From assembly GCA_003427395.1 (NCBI GenBank), contig BFEA01000356.1:791563-835054 (forward strand): a stretch of 43,492 nucleotides of DNA, given 5' to 3'. Source of the stretch: Chara braunii (lineage: Eukaryota > Streptophyta > Charophyceae > Charales > Characeae). Position 1 is the stretch's first letter; each line of letters begins with the position of its first letter. The notes below the pieces were generated by a model. That model was not told where the DNA came from. It worked only from the letters and a program-made list of their open reading frames with translations, and ran no database searches. Below, piece by piece: positions 1 through 10,620 of this stretch. The position numbers were made by a program, and so were the translations under genes.

Positions 1-180
1 ACCGTTCCTGCCCCCGCTGGTCCCTCTTTTGCTCCTCGCGTTGCCCCTCCCCCCGTCCATTGCCCTGGTCCCCACTTCCCCGCACCCCCACCGACAAATC
101 CCGTTCGTCCCCACCGCCCTTTCAGGACGCCGAAAAACAACTGCGCGGGCCGTGGATCTACGTGCGCAAACGACAAAAGA

Positions 181-515
181 TGGCAATTTATTTCTCCGCA
201 CTCTAGCTGTAGATTCAGTCTCGTGAGTAGTGCAGCGAGGCCCTAACTCCAAAACGAAACGACACGAGCTGGCCCACAAAACGACAAAAAAGATAAGCAA
301 GGTATTTCTCCGTACTCTAGCAGTAGATTCAGTTTCGTGAGCAGTGCAGCAAGGCCCTAAGTCCAAAACGAAACGACGCGAGCGGGCCCACAAAACGACA
401 GAAAACGATAAGCAACGTATTTCTCCGTACTCCAGCGGTAGATTCAGTCTCGTGCAGCGAGGCCCTAAGTCCAAAACGAAACGACGCGAGTGAGCCCACA
501 AAACGATAAAAAAAG
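181..515. repeat. Three-unit tandem repeat of about 114 bp
   Basis: The phrase TAGATTCAGT recurs at about 210, 324 and 439. It is followed each time by the same block (a GCAGCGAGGCCCTAA-like phrase, then CCAAAACGAAACGAC, then CCCACAAAACGA). The third unit lacks about 7 bp near its start (a GTGAGTAGT-type stretch). No coding potential is conserved between units. It is outside the element copies described below. Confidence 0.85.
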
Positions 516-841
516 ATAAAAAAAAGGATACAGGTGTCCTGTGGGCCCGTCCCTTGCCCCGCCGCCTTTCCCAACACTGGCAAGTGGGTCTCCTTGGGAG
601 CGTCACGCGAGACCCTTTATACTCTTTAAGAGTGTTAAGGAAGTGAAATGGAAAATACAACAATCCTCAGTGAGAGGCTCCGCATACTACGCAGCGTCGG
701 AGACAGGGACTCACTACAACATGAAATGAACGTAGACAATACTCCTGGCATGGTGCCTTCGCAACAACGAGTTTGGGGCTGCACAACCAAGCAGAGCATG
801 AACAGTCTGTAAGAGTGTCCTCCAAGCTCCTCCTATGGATG

Positions 842-905
842 TCAGAGTGTCCTCCCACAGAATGTCAGAGTGTCCTCCCACGGCTATCAGAGTGTCCTCC
901 CACAG
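842..905. repeat. Short tandem repeat, about 22 bp x 3
   Basis: The phrase CAGAGTGTCCTCCCAC occurs three times in a row with short variable linkers; a diverged fourth copy (AAGAGTGTCCTCCAAG) lies at about 811. The bases from 516 to 1040 otherwise show nothing I can assign. Confidence 0.75.
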
Positions 906-1040
906 AAGGTCATGATGACACAAGCACCTTTGAACCCATCCTGGTCGGACTGTTGTGGTTCAACCTCCCGACAAGTCGGTGAAAGTCCGACGAAACAGTC
1001 TGACACAATCATGTTTTTTTTAGTTTATAGCAAATATGAC

Positions 1041-1058
1041 AACACACACACACACACA

Positions 1059-1109
<51 letters not shown>
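1041..1109. repeat. (AC)n microsatellite
   Basis: An almost pure AC dinucleotide run of about 69 bp with one interruption (ACATAC). It produces open frames in several phases that are not genes. Confidence 0.97.
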
Positions 1110-1111
<2 letters not shown>

Positions 1112-1214
1112 CCGCCCCCACCCCAAAGACAACCACCAACGCTCCCGCAGGTTCCTCCAAAGTCTCGCCTGCGACCGGTACCGGCCCAGGCGAACCCTGT
1201 TCGCCAGCCTCGAA

Positions 1215-1302
1215 AACACGTTCCCGCGAACGTGTTCTCGACTCGTTCACGCGAACGAGAGAACGTGTTCGCCCGAACACGAAGGGCCGCGAACATGTTC
1301 GC
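1215..1302. repeat. Cluster of four consecutive perfect hairpins
   Basis: Four abutting inverted repeats are visible. At 1215-1236 a 9-bp stem (AACACGTTC) has a CCGC loop. At 1242-1259 a 7-bp stem (CTCGTTC) has an ACGC loop. At 1264-1281 an 8-bp stem (CGTGTTCG) has a CC loop. At 1289-1302 there is a 14-bp perfect palindrome, GCGAACATGTTCGC. All share a GTTCG/CGAAC theme. The cluster lies immediately outside the 5' module of element L and is not present beside the 5' modules of R or D. Confidence 0.9.
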
Positions 1303-1804
1303 CGTGCTACGCAAGTTTAGTCCTCGTCGCGAATACAGATGGAGTTTCCACAAGCCGCTCCGGCCGAGTGCGCCAACCATACCTCTCACGAGCCCCTACG
1401 ACAGGATAGGGCCAACGCGAGGCACGACTTACCTCCACCTTACTGGAGTTGTCAACTCCCTTCGATGGGCGTATCCCCGCTGAGCTATCAGTCCACAGTA
1501 CGAACGCTAATTAGTTGCAATCGCACAGGTGGACCAGCCGAGGNCGTTTCTCGTTCGCTGTAGCATAGGGGGTACGCGTGGTTTTTACGCCTCTATCGGA
1601 CCCTCGCACGAACCGACGCACTGGAGGGTTGAAGTCCCAAGCATGACTCGTCGTCGGTCGACTAGGACGCGTCCCTACATACCACGCGTTACACCACAAC
1701 AATCACACGTACCGAATGACAAAACAAACAACGCAACAACTCTCCTAATCCCTTTTTGTATCCATCCCATAACCTTCCGACGTGGAAATCGGATAGGCGA
1801 CGTG

Positions 1805-1845
1805 CTCGAGACTTAATATAAAACCGCGCGAATGCAGGACCTTCC
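1805..1845 (+). promoter_or_regulatory. TATA-type promoter module of element L
   Basis: A GAGACTT phrase is followed by AATATAAAA and then GCGCGAATGCAGG. The same architecture (GCGCG..AGACTT, TATAA, a GC-rich GCACG phrase, then a purine-rich GYAGG) occurs at two places on the minus strand in copy R. Conservation of the TATA and its flanks across copies suggests a core promoter reading into the element; the start site is inferred only. Confidence 0.5.
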
Positions 1846-2764
1846 CATATCGACTAGCTATGCATGAATACGCAAGCAGTCGCAATGATGACGTACTATG
1901 TAGTGACCATAATCAAGCGGCCCCTTGTAGATCCGAGTACCGCTTATGACACTCAAGTGACAATTTCGAAGTATCGTGAGGGTCAAGTCCTTCACGATAT
2001 TGCACAGCTGAAGGAACAGTCGTTCGGCCTTTGCGGCACCTTCGGGCCTTAAGCGGAGTGTCCGAATGAGCAAGGCAAACAGGCTTTGCGAGGGGGGTGA
2101 TCCCTTCCACACGGAGTCTAGGACCTGGGATGTCCTGGGCAAGGACCTCGAATCCAGGCCCAGGACCAACGTCCGACCAAAAAACTTTAAGAAGCAACAC
2201 CCTTTCTTTTCTCAATCTCAACTGCAATTTAAACCCTTAAGCGTGGGCTCTTTAGGCCACACGAACACTCAAACATAGGTACATATGTATATACGTAGAG
2301 GGGAATAAATATGTGACGATCATTTCTCACAATCACAGTGAGACTCCTCTCAGCCATATATATGTATATGATCGCAGACAGTCAATTTCAAATCTGACTA
2401 ACTCCTTGGTTTTGTAAAAATTTCGGCAGCTTCCCGTAGAGCAAGTAGCTTACCAAGATTTATACAGAACCAAGTCTAACAAATGATCATAAAAATGCAG
2501 AAATTGACCTAGGTAAAATAAACTTAGCTCATAAAATGCAGGGATTGAAACTAACTCTTATGGCTGTAGCACTTGGTGAGCATCTAAAGCAACTACCTAT
2601 CAAACTGAAACTCAGACCAAGTAGTAATCTCACTCAGCCACATGCAAGGCCAAACCACAACGGTAAGTACTCTCACCAGTCCCAATTCAATTTGGTCAAA
2701 CAATAGTTCGTAGTCTTTCAATGATTTGTCCCTTATACCCAGCTTACATAAGGCATAAAGCCAG

Positions 2765-3395
2765 ACCACCCAAACTTATGGAACAGTGTCTAGCTCAGCC
2801 ATTTAGTAAAAACAAACAGAGAGCACAACTATTTTTCTCTTCCTTGGGCACATGACTAGGTTAGCCANCCTAGTCCCCCTNAANTATTTAAGTATCCAAG
2901 TTACNTGTAACTAAATTTATTCTTAATTAATACTCTCTCCAGTTTGTGATAAGCTGTAGTCAAACCACCCAAACTTATGGAACAGTGTCTAACTAGCCTG
3001 TTCATAGATAAAGAAATGGTAAAATATAACCAAATTATAACTTTTTGGTTTCAGCATGTGCGTGACATTGGACCAAGGCCACCCAAACTTATAGAACATA
3101 TCTGGTCCTCCGCCCGATTTATTTTTCTTAATGGTGAAGCAGCAAGAGGTTGTCACCCAAACTTATGGGACCGTGCTCAAACGACCTCGTTCAAACCCAA
3201 AGAAACTGAGAAAACCCAAAATAAACAAGGCAACCAAGCCACATAAACTTATCGAACAATGCTTGGTCCCCAAAAAGTCAACCAGAAACAGTCGTCGCAA
3301 GTCAAAGCAACTAGACCACCCAAACTTATGGAACAATGTCTGGTCCTCGAATAAACATAGCACTGGACCACCTCAAACTTATGGAGACTTGCCCA
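2765..3395 (+). repeat. Array of seven CACCCAAACTTATGGAAC cores
   Basis: The core starts (AAACTTAT) lie at 2772, 2971, 3085, 3159, 3245, 3322 and 3375, each usually followed by AGTGTCTGGTCC-like sequence. Spacings of 199, 114, 74, 86, 77 and 53 bp closely parallel the reversed spacing in copy R (276, 114, 78, 87, 76, 64). This indicates an inherited fixed layout rather than recent expansion. Linkers between cores are not similar to each other. Confidence 0.9.
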
Positions 3396-3639
3396 GCCTT
3401 TGATGGACCCAGTCAGACACAAGTAATACTGCCTTCCTCTTATCCTTTCCCCACATGCAATCCCTTCCTACAATCTACTTTCAGTCAGACAACAACACTG
3501 AAACTAACATTACACATGCATTCCTTTACTTAAGTTTGGATCATGTCCTTAGAGTGAAACTCAAATTCAAAGTAGTGATGCACACAATACAATCAGTCAA
3601 ACATAGCAAGAAGTAGGAATATGGGTTATAACTGGGTTT

Positions 3640-3925
3640 ATAAAAGGAGGATAAAACCGTTACCCCTTAGTTCCCTGCCTCCAAAACTCCTTCTGAGTTC
3701 CGTCATAGCTCCTGCAATCGATGGCCTGATTCCCCACAAAGTTTTGTTGCGGTCTTATAGGTTGCAATCCCTCCTGCTGCCTTTCTCTCGTAACAAGGAT
3801 TAGACTTAAGAGTAAGAAGGACAGAAGGATGGGATTCAGACGCTCGAGATACAAGAGAGGAACAACTCAACTCTCAAGAGAGGGCCTTGATACCTTCGTG
3901 CGTCTGAGGGTCCCACAATGATGGC
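3640..3925 (+). repeat. Conserved f module, copy 1
   Basis: About 285 bp containing GGTTGCAATCCCTCCTGCTG, a run similar to TTAGACTTAAGAGTAAG and a CTCGAGATACAAGAGAGG phrase. It recurs on the plus strand at 20880-21135 and on the minus strand at 15480-15765. It ends in each case with a GGG(T/C)CC(A/G)C(A)ATGGTGGCC-like boundary. No open frame is conserved across the three copies. Confidence 0.85.
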
Positions 3926-4179
3926 CAACACACGCAATCATTTGGTCAACTGGAGTCAAAACGCCGATTGCTGACTCCCAGACGGTTCCTCAAAACGCAA
4001 CAAAGACACCCTTTCAGTCAACTCAATGATCTCGGCTCCTCTGTAAGTTTGCAGCCTCACGACGTAATTCCAACTACTCCACCTAGTAGGATAGACCTTG
4101 CCCCGTTCAACTTGAACAGCCTAGCGCTTACCCGGCTGCCAACCTACATTGGCCTCGTTCAGCAGGAAGTTGTGTTGTC

Positions 4180-4760
4180 CACCAAAAGGTAAGTATGTAG
4201 CCCTTGTTGCTTGACTCTCGCCGCCCCGCTTAGCAGGCAAGTATACCTTCTCGCAACTTCAGTTTGCAGAGCGGGACATGCACTGGTCCGCAGGTAAGTC
4301 CCCAAGTTTACAGTTCTCTTCTAGCCACTCCGCCTGGTAGAGTGGAAAGTGCGTCTGCCAACAGTCAAGCTTATACCTCACAGCCGGCTTGTTGCCTCTC
4401 CGTCCGACAGAACGAACAGCGTGTTTGTCAGTAAGCAAGCCTCAACCCCAACCAGCGGTATGAGCAACGCATCCGTTCAAATAGTAAGTCTCCGAACTTG
4501 TTGCTTATCTCCGAACATTNCGCACGANAGGCTGGTCAACGCACCANCCAACAAGCAAGTTTCCACCTCCCTCTTCTNTCTTACTATATTCTCCATACGT
4601 GCACCTCCTTCAAACAACAGGATGGGTAGTGTACCTAGCCAGCAGACAAACATGCAGCCTCGCCTCCTGCTTCTTCAGCCAGTGGGATGNACGGCGTGCC
4701 GGCCAGCCGGTAAGTACTCATTTTATTGCAATCTTTGGATTGGTAAGTACTCATTTTCTC
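4180..4760 (+). repeat. Degenerate array rich in splice-donor-like GGTAAGT motifs
   Basis: Exact or near GTAAGT/GCAAGT phrases occur at about 4187, 4232, 4293, 4432, 4482, 4553, 4710 and 4741, embedded in CT-rich units of variable length that also share CAGCC/CCGGCT phrases. Single consensus donors also occur at 2665 and 10642. There is no acceptable reading frame through the stretch. Whether these donors are used is unknown; the stretch from 3930 to 5060 holds nothing else I can support. Confidence 0.5.
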
Positions 4761-5065
4761 GCCCGAATGCTAGGTCCAACCTGTAGAGAGTAATTGGGTC
4801 AGACAAACCAGCCTTCTCCAACAATACGACCGACCATCATGACGCAAACCCAACTCCTTTTTCTTTTTAGCGTTCTGTACTCAGACCGTGATTATCATGC
4901 CACCTCTTTTGTACTTCTAATTGGCAAGCGGACCTCCAAGATTAGAAGTTGGGGTATTCTGTATAGTTGTAAATCCCCTCGGCTTGCATGTGAACTCCCC
5001 CTCCGAGGACTAGTCCGAATGACAAGGCGTCAACTGGTCACATACTCGAGCACAACCCGCCATAT

Positions 5066-6057
5066 CTACTCTCTCTCTCTCTCATACCTTTTCAAAGGAA
5101 TCTGATATCTGAATTTCTTTTTTTTTGCCGTAACTTTGTGTGTCGGTTCTTCTTCCCTTGTTTTCCTGTAGACTTTCTCCAGCTCTCCGGTCTCGGGCTC
5201 GCCATAGTTCTTCATCTGAACGGCTTCCAATTCAACTTCTGTTGCCATTTCCTCCGCCTTTAGGTATTTCCTCATCATTTCATTTCGAGTTTCTTTCCAG
5301 GATCCGCTGGCGACGACGATGGACATTATATATCNTCCTAGGCTCAATGACGCATGCTGCCCTAAATGGTCCATTTTTTCCTCCTCACTCCATTTCAACA
5401 AGGTTGTTAGGTTCTCGTAGTCTATTAGGATTTCCGTGATGTTCGCCCCATCGAAGGTGAGTTTCCTTTTGGCATCTGCGGGGTACCACTGATTTTTGTT
5501 CAATGCGCGCGTGAGGGTAGATACTATTTTCTTGAAACCTCCCTCGGAGCTGCTTGTTTCGCCAGGCGTACTGGTCCCCTCTCCTTCCCTGTCAGTCTTC
5601 TGCTTTTCTCCAGTTTTTGCCGTTCCTTCTGGATCGAACCATCCTAGCACCTTTTCCCTGAGGCTCCAAAGCCCATCGCACCCCTTTGCTACTTTTGGTG
5701 TGGTTGGCAAGCGGTTAGGTCCACTATCTATGGCAGGCAGGTTCGTGACTTTCTCTGCTTCTACGTCCGGGGGGTCTCTCTTCTCCTTCCCTTTCTTGCT
5801 AGGCGTCCTCCTGTGGCTACTATCTTTCCCTCCGTGCCTGATTTCGCCCTAGCTGATCTTTCGTTCCTCTCGTAACTCCTTCCTTGGAAGGTCCATTCCA
5901 TTCCCAGCCATCATCTCCTCAATAAGCTTTGCCTTGTATTCTGCAGTTCATTTTTCTATTTCTGCCAACTTACCTCGTGCATCCGAGACTTTTACTTTCT
6001 TGGATATGATCCCATTTGAGTCTCGCAGACTCGACTTTTCCTTGTCCCTTCCTTCCT
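5066..6057 (-). pseudogene. Ty3/gypsy-type gag remnant
   Basis: Read on the minus strand, one frame runs about 330 codons from near 6057 down to 5066 with two in-frame stop codons in its N-terminal half and one ambiguous base. The N-terminal part is charged and helical (KLAEIEK, EYKAKLIEEMM, LPRKELREERK phrases), as in capsid-precursor linkers. The central part has the FDGANI...IDYENLTTLLKW..EEKMDHL block followed by SWKETRNEMMRKYL, which is the usual order in Ty3/gypsy gag capsid domains. The C-terminus is lysine-rich. No CCHC zinc knuckle is visible. Gag would form the virus-like particle of the retrotransposon. Its lower-coordinate side abuts element L. It is downstream of the reverse transcriptase fragment on the same strand, the reverse of normal gag-pol order, so more than one fragment must be present. 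Confidence 0.7.
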
Positions 6058-6945
6058 TATTTTCCTAGGACCCTCGTTTACCTCCCGCAACTTTTTTCGA
6101 ACTTTCCCCCGTCGAGAGATCCTTCCCGTCTTCCTTGGTTCCCTCCGGATTTGCCGACTCTCGATCCCTTATCGACCCTTCGTTTCATTCCACGCCCCTT
6201 TCCGTACCTTGACTCCCCTTGCTCCGCAGGTTTTCAGCCTCTTTCTCTAACGGCATCCTTTCCTAATCCTGCACAAGGAATTTTTTTTTTGCGAAACGGC
6301 CGGTCGTTCACCGCTCCCCTCGTTCCCAGGTCCTAAGGTCCTCCTTGTTTTTACCATTTCCATATTTTCCGTCTTATATTGCTCGTGACGACTTATCTAA
6401 CTTTTCTCACTCAGCGGGGCGCCGCTTACCTTTTCCTCTGTCGGAAGGCTCGCTACCGGGGTTCGGCGTTTCATCATTGTCGTGCCTCTGTTCTAAGGCG
6501 GTATCCAGGGTTGGCGGCTCTTCTTTCGAAGGTGGCCCTTTCGCCTTCCCGACCTATGAATACCCTCATTGTCCTTAGCAGTAGTAGTCTTCCTAGTCCT
6601 TTCCTGTCATGTTCTCAGGTAGAATAGGACTCCGACCACTATCCTCAGCAGATGGTTAATCCCTCATTCTGTTCCTAGTCTTTACTTTTGTTGCCTTCCT
6701 TGTTACCTTTCTCACGCCGGTCCCTCATGCCTGTCCCGTTCGTCAGGTTCTTCGAACAGGTTAGCCACCCCCGCAAGGTAGTTTTCTCTCATTCTTATCT
6801 ACCAGATAATTATTGGTCCATATTCTTCAAACGCCAAGCGCGGTATTACGAATATCAGGATTTCGATGATTTCGAGTAGTTCATGGGTCCGGTTTCCCCA
6901 AAACGGTCTGTGCCTTACTAACACATCGTAAAACATTCATGTCAT
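6058..6945. other. Unassigned C/T-rich stretch between retroelement remnants
   Basis: About 890 bp with minus-strand purine-rich (Lys/Glu/Gly-type) codon composition resembling the charged linkers of the neighbouring gag remnant, but frames are broken and no motif can be named. It is probably decayed retroelement coding sequence. Confidence 0.3.
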
Positions 6946-8867
6946 CTATGGCTGGAAGTGGTGGATCCAGGTTAGGGTCGAGTCCACCAAGTCTCTTGCC
7001 CTCGAGAGGTTGCCGAATACCAAGTCTATCATGAAACGGGGTACTCGGCACCGCAATCCTGTCATCGGGGCCCTAAACTCTCGCCATCCTCCTACCTCCA
7101 CCCACGTTCTCAGCCCTACATTCCTTCTCCCCCGGACCTCCTGACCTATCCGGTTTAGTGCCCTGGCAGCCCTTCGGAAGATTGGTAGCAACCCATGTCC
7201 TAGTTCCATCTCGGTTCCTAGCATGTGCCAACCAATTTCTTGTAGATATACGGTCTCGTCACCCTCAAATCAGTATATAAATCGTCTCCCGGCCCCCTAT
7301 TGAACCTCATACCGCTCCATAAATATTCTACCATCATGAAGGATTGATCCCTTCCCAAGGCCACAACCCTTCATTCTGTGTCAATCCCTCAAACTGCGTA
7401 GCTTGCTGGAATCGACACCTCCCATCCGTCTCCGCTCTCCGTGGGCGACCTAGGGTGCGTGGGTCGTCGCGACATCCGGGCGTGCCTCATTACCATCGTT
7501 GATTAGCGGGTCCTTGTACAGTTCAAACAAAAGTCGAGTCCCTGCTTATTTCATATGTTCCCCCGACCCTCACTATGCAGCTTGCTGTCTCCTATTCTGC
7601 CTCTTTTATCTTCCTTGTTTTTCTCTTCCTTCTTCCTATTAGCTTGCTCCAGCTTCTGGTAACTCGTATAGGCGATACATGTCGTCTACGTAGATCAGTC
7701 CCCATTTTATTTCTCTTCTGATGACACCCCATAGGACATCATCGTCAACAACTGGGACCCTGGGCCTTGTGGTGAACGCTGCGCGCAGTATTCGCAGTAC
7801 TCGTACCTTTGCTCACCATCGAACGCCCCCAATTCCAAGAAAGCTTGGTAATACTCCCGGTGGACCGTCGCCTCTTCGAATGTCCAGTTGGTGAGATGGC
7901 CACGGCATGCCTGACGTGATCTAACCCGCCCATCCTTTCTAGTAAGAAGGACGACAATCTCATTCGAATATTTTCACTGGGCAGATTAAAGCTCCCGGTC
8001 ATGGCCACCCTAAGATTTGTTGTTACGTCATCCAGTTCCGGATTCGCGAACTCGAACCCCGCTTGCCACAGTAATTGCCATGCTCCTTCAAACAGGTCTA
8101 GTGGGTTTTCCCCGGACACTAGCAGGACCCCAAACACGCGCCGCCCATCCTCTAACACATACAACCACCCTTCTGTGCGCATATGCCCCCGCAGGTCTGG
8201 ATTCCATCTGCCGCCTTCATCCGCACGCCATTCGACCTTGGTTATTAGCTAAACCGTGTTCCCCACGAGTTCGACCCTGATCCAATCCACTATCGGGTGT
8301 CGGACCTCATTCACGGTTGGTAGGTTGATTTCAACGCCGTCATTTACTTCCCTAGCGGCTCAATCCCCAGCATGCGATCTTTGAGGAACGTCCTTTTTCG
8401 CTCCATTACGTACAGTCTTTCCGCTTTTGGTCCCTGTTCCGCGACGCAGCAGTAATTTCCATAGTAATCAGATACCCCATTCTCAATCTTAGTACTTTTA
8501 CTCCTGACTGGTCTACATAGTATGCATGTTTTCCATCCCGTATTACCCTCTATTTTTCATAGGTCTTCCTCCCTTCTCCCCATACTTCCCCAATTTGCCC
8601 CGCTAATTCGAGTTTTTCCAGCTTCTAATTGAACCCCATTACCTCAAAAAGTTTGAACACATCATCCACATAGTTGGGTGTAGCTACTATCTCCCTACGG
8701 ATTATGGTCTCCCTAATTTTCAGAGTTACCTCTAGTTGATCATACCTGTCCATATTCAAAATGATGAGGACCTCCCAGGCTCTGTCGTCGTGGAAAGGTC
8801 CGTATTTCAAGGATGTTTTATAAAACTCTTCAGACAGCCATGCAGAGTCTATGTGTATCCGCTCCAT
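6946..8867 (-). pseudogene. Decayed retroelement polyprotein segment of unknown domain
   Basis: Several minus-strand frames show protein-like composition interrupted by stops and frameshifts: 8867-8625, 8182-7745 and 7224-6946. Two of them carry related versions of the same short block. One at about 8710-8640 reads IRREIVATPNYVDDVFKLFE; the other at about 7720-7645 reads IRREIKWGLIYVDDMYRLYE. This looks like two overlapping or duplicated pieces of one unrecognised domain. The YVDD string resembles the reverse transcriptase active site, but the sequence around it (no upstream fingers or palm A motif) does not fit one. The neighbours are gag on one side and reverse transcriptase pieces on the other, so I assign this to a gypsy polyprotein by context, without naming the domain. 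Confidence 0.45.
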
Positions 8868-9440
8868 AGTGCCCGCTATTTCTGCAAAGTGGTAAAACCC
8901 CCCAAACCAGTCTGCTATGAACTCGGGTACCCAAATTTTCGTTCGTAGGCAAGGAGGCCTAAGCTCCTGTCATCCTCCCATCACGACCTTACTATGGACC
9001 ACATCCTACCCTTTGTTTGCAAACCTTTCCTTTGCCCACCGAGTTTTTGCCTCTGCATTCTCAAGAAGCCACATCGGATTCTGTCTTGCCGCAAGCGTCG
9101 TGCAAAATAGGTGTCACCCTTGCTAGGAAAGGATGATCGTCCCGACCGCTTTCACCCTTCCTTCTGTAATCTCCTCCCATCCTTCTTCCTCCGTAATCAG
9201 GTTTCAGATACGTTCTTTCCAAAGGTATGATAATTCTGGCGGGATCTCAAGTCCGACCCAATCACATGTAGTTCCTCTCCATTTGTTTGCCCGCGTTAGA
9301 ATTTACACTAGGCCCAAGGCCCCCCCGTCCATTCCTCTCTCCCTTGTTTCGCCCGTGTACCCCTCACCCTGTCCCGCTTGAGGCATCCCAAGCTACTTAC
9401 CTGCACAATCCCACACAAAGCAAAGACCAATACAATCCCC
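8868..9440. other. Unassigned stretch
   Basis: About 570 bp between the decayed polyprotein segment and the 481-bp duplication. No long frame, repeat or structural RNA is seen; C/T-rich composition on this strand matches the flanking minus-strand coding remnants. Confidence 0.3.
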
Positions 9441-10404
9441 CATTGGGGTCAACACATTGCCCTTCCCGCAAGCCTAAGTTTCTTTCTCTTCCAGGGTTCT
9501 TTCTGTCTTTCGTAATTCTCTGCCCTTCAGTGACCTTGTGTTCTCTGATCATCTGAGTAATTTTTTCTTCAGTGATCCCTATTTCCCCGGTCCTATAATG
9601 TGGCATGTCCATCAAGACCCATTCAATACTCAAATTATCATCAAGCTCAATCCAAAAGATCTTATGCGCATACTTGCAATCACACAAAATTCGAACAACA
9701 ACATCACACACGCTAAGGGAGTCAACTTTACCGTTTTTTTGCGACTAACACCCTGCCTTATTCATACAAGCCCCAACCATTTTAGTCCACCCCATCGGCA
9801 CCACCATCATTTGGACTTGCCCTAACGGCGTATGCATTGCAGTTAGATGCTGGTCTCGGTAGTCAAGCGGGATCTCATCATAGCCCGAGAAAATGTCGCA
9901 AACCGAGTAAATTGAATGCCCCCATTGGGGTCAACACATTGCCCTTCCCGAAAGCCTAAGTTTCTTTCTCTTCCACGGTTATGTCTGTCTTCTGTAATTC
10001 TCTGTCCTTAAGTGGCCTTGCGTTCTCTGATCATCTGAGTAATTTCTTCTTCAGTGATCCTTATTTCCTAGGTCCTATAATGTGGCATGTCCATCCAGAC
10101 CCATTTAATACCCAAATTATATCAAGCTCAATCCAAAAGATCTTATGCGCATACCTACGGTCACACAAAATCCGAACAACAACTTCACACACCCTAAGGG
10201 AGTCAACTTTACCGTTTTTCTGCGACTAACACCCTGCCTCATTCATACAAGCCCCAACCATTTTAGTCCACCCCATCGGCACCACCATCATTTGGACTTG
10301 CCCTAACAGCATATGCATCGCAGTTAGATGGCGGTCTGGGTAGTCAAGCGGGATCTCATTATAGCCCGAAAAAATGTCGCAGACCGAGTAAATTGAATGC
10401 CCAA
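9441..10404 (-). repeat. Direct tandem duplication of a 481-bp retroelement piece
   Basis: The segment beginning CATTGGGGTCAACACATTGC at 9441 recurs from 9923, and matching continues to the ATTGAATGCCC boundary at about 9911-9921 and 10391-10402. The copies differ by scattered substitutions and small indels. Each copy contains, on the minus strand, part of the reverse transcriptase palm region fused to a second polyprotein piece (HKIFWIELD... with an EEKITQMIREHK helix). It is a local duplication after or during retroelement decay. Confidence 0.85.
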
Positions 10405-10597
10405 CTGAGCCTTCGGATAGGAGATCTGCGTTTGGGATGGACCCAACGTCCCGCACCGTGACCTTATTTGTCTTCTGTAAGTCTTGTATCCATCGTAGCT
10501 TTCCGTTTGATTTTCGTATAAAGAACCATTGGTTGGTACTCAGTCTTTGAAAATGACCATTTAGAAAGAAGTCTGGGTGCAAATCCAAAAAAAACAT
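10226..10597 (-). pseudogene. Ty3/gypsy reverse transcriptase fragment
   Basis: A 123-codon minus-strand frame covers the N-terminal half of a Ty3/gypsy reverse transcriptase. The fingers phrase WFFIRKSNGKLRWIQDLQ comes first, then VTVRDVGSIPNADLL, then palm motif A as CDIFSGYNEIPLD (first catalytic aspartate present), then HLTAMHMLLGQ and the MGWT phrase. It ends before the YxDD catalytic motif, so it cannot be active. In life the enzyme copies element RNA into DNA inside the particle. The 5' side on this strand abuts the truncated 5' edge of element H at 10620. The 3' side runs into the 481-bp duplication. Confidence 0.85.
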
Positions 10598-10620
10598 AAA
10601 AAGCCCACAGGGGTCGAGGC

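Larger units (their letters stand above)
1290..5060 (+). mobile_element. TGTCGAG-family mosaic element, copy L (5' part)
   Basis: From about 1315 onward this sequence matches the reverse complement of 15.4-19.8 kb module by module: the 5' module (1315-1660), a TATA module (1805-1845), the block at 1860-2390, one GGCAGC-core unit (2415), the AAACTTATGGAAC array (2765-3395), and the f module (3640-3925). Past about 4000 it runs into a degenerate array rich in splice-donor-like phrases, then meets minus-strand gypsy gag at about 5066, so the 3' half is missing or replaced. No protein is conserved between the copies although the DNA is, so I read the element as non-coding. LTR-type DNA is the leading alternative: the 5' end begins TG and TATA boxes are present. 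Exact ends of this copy are not resolved. Confidence 0.7.

Noticed and set aside
870-1409. Long Thr-His or Cys-Val repeat frames on both strands
   Set aside because: Produced by the AC microsatellite.
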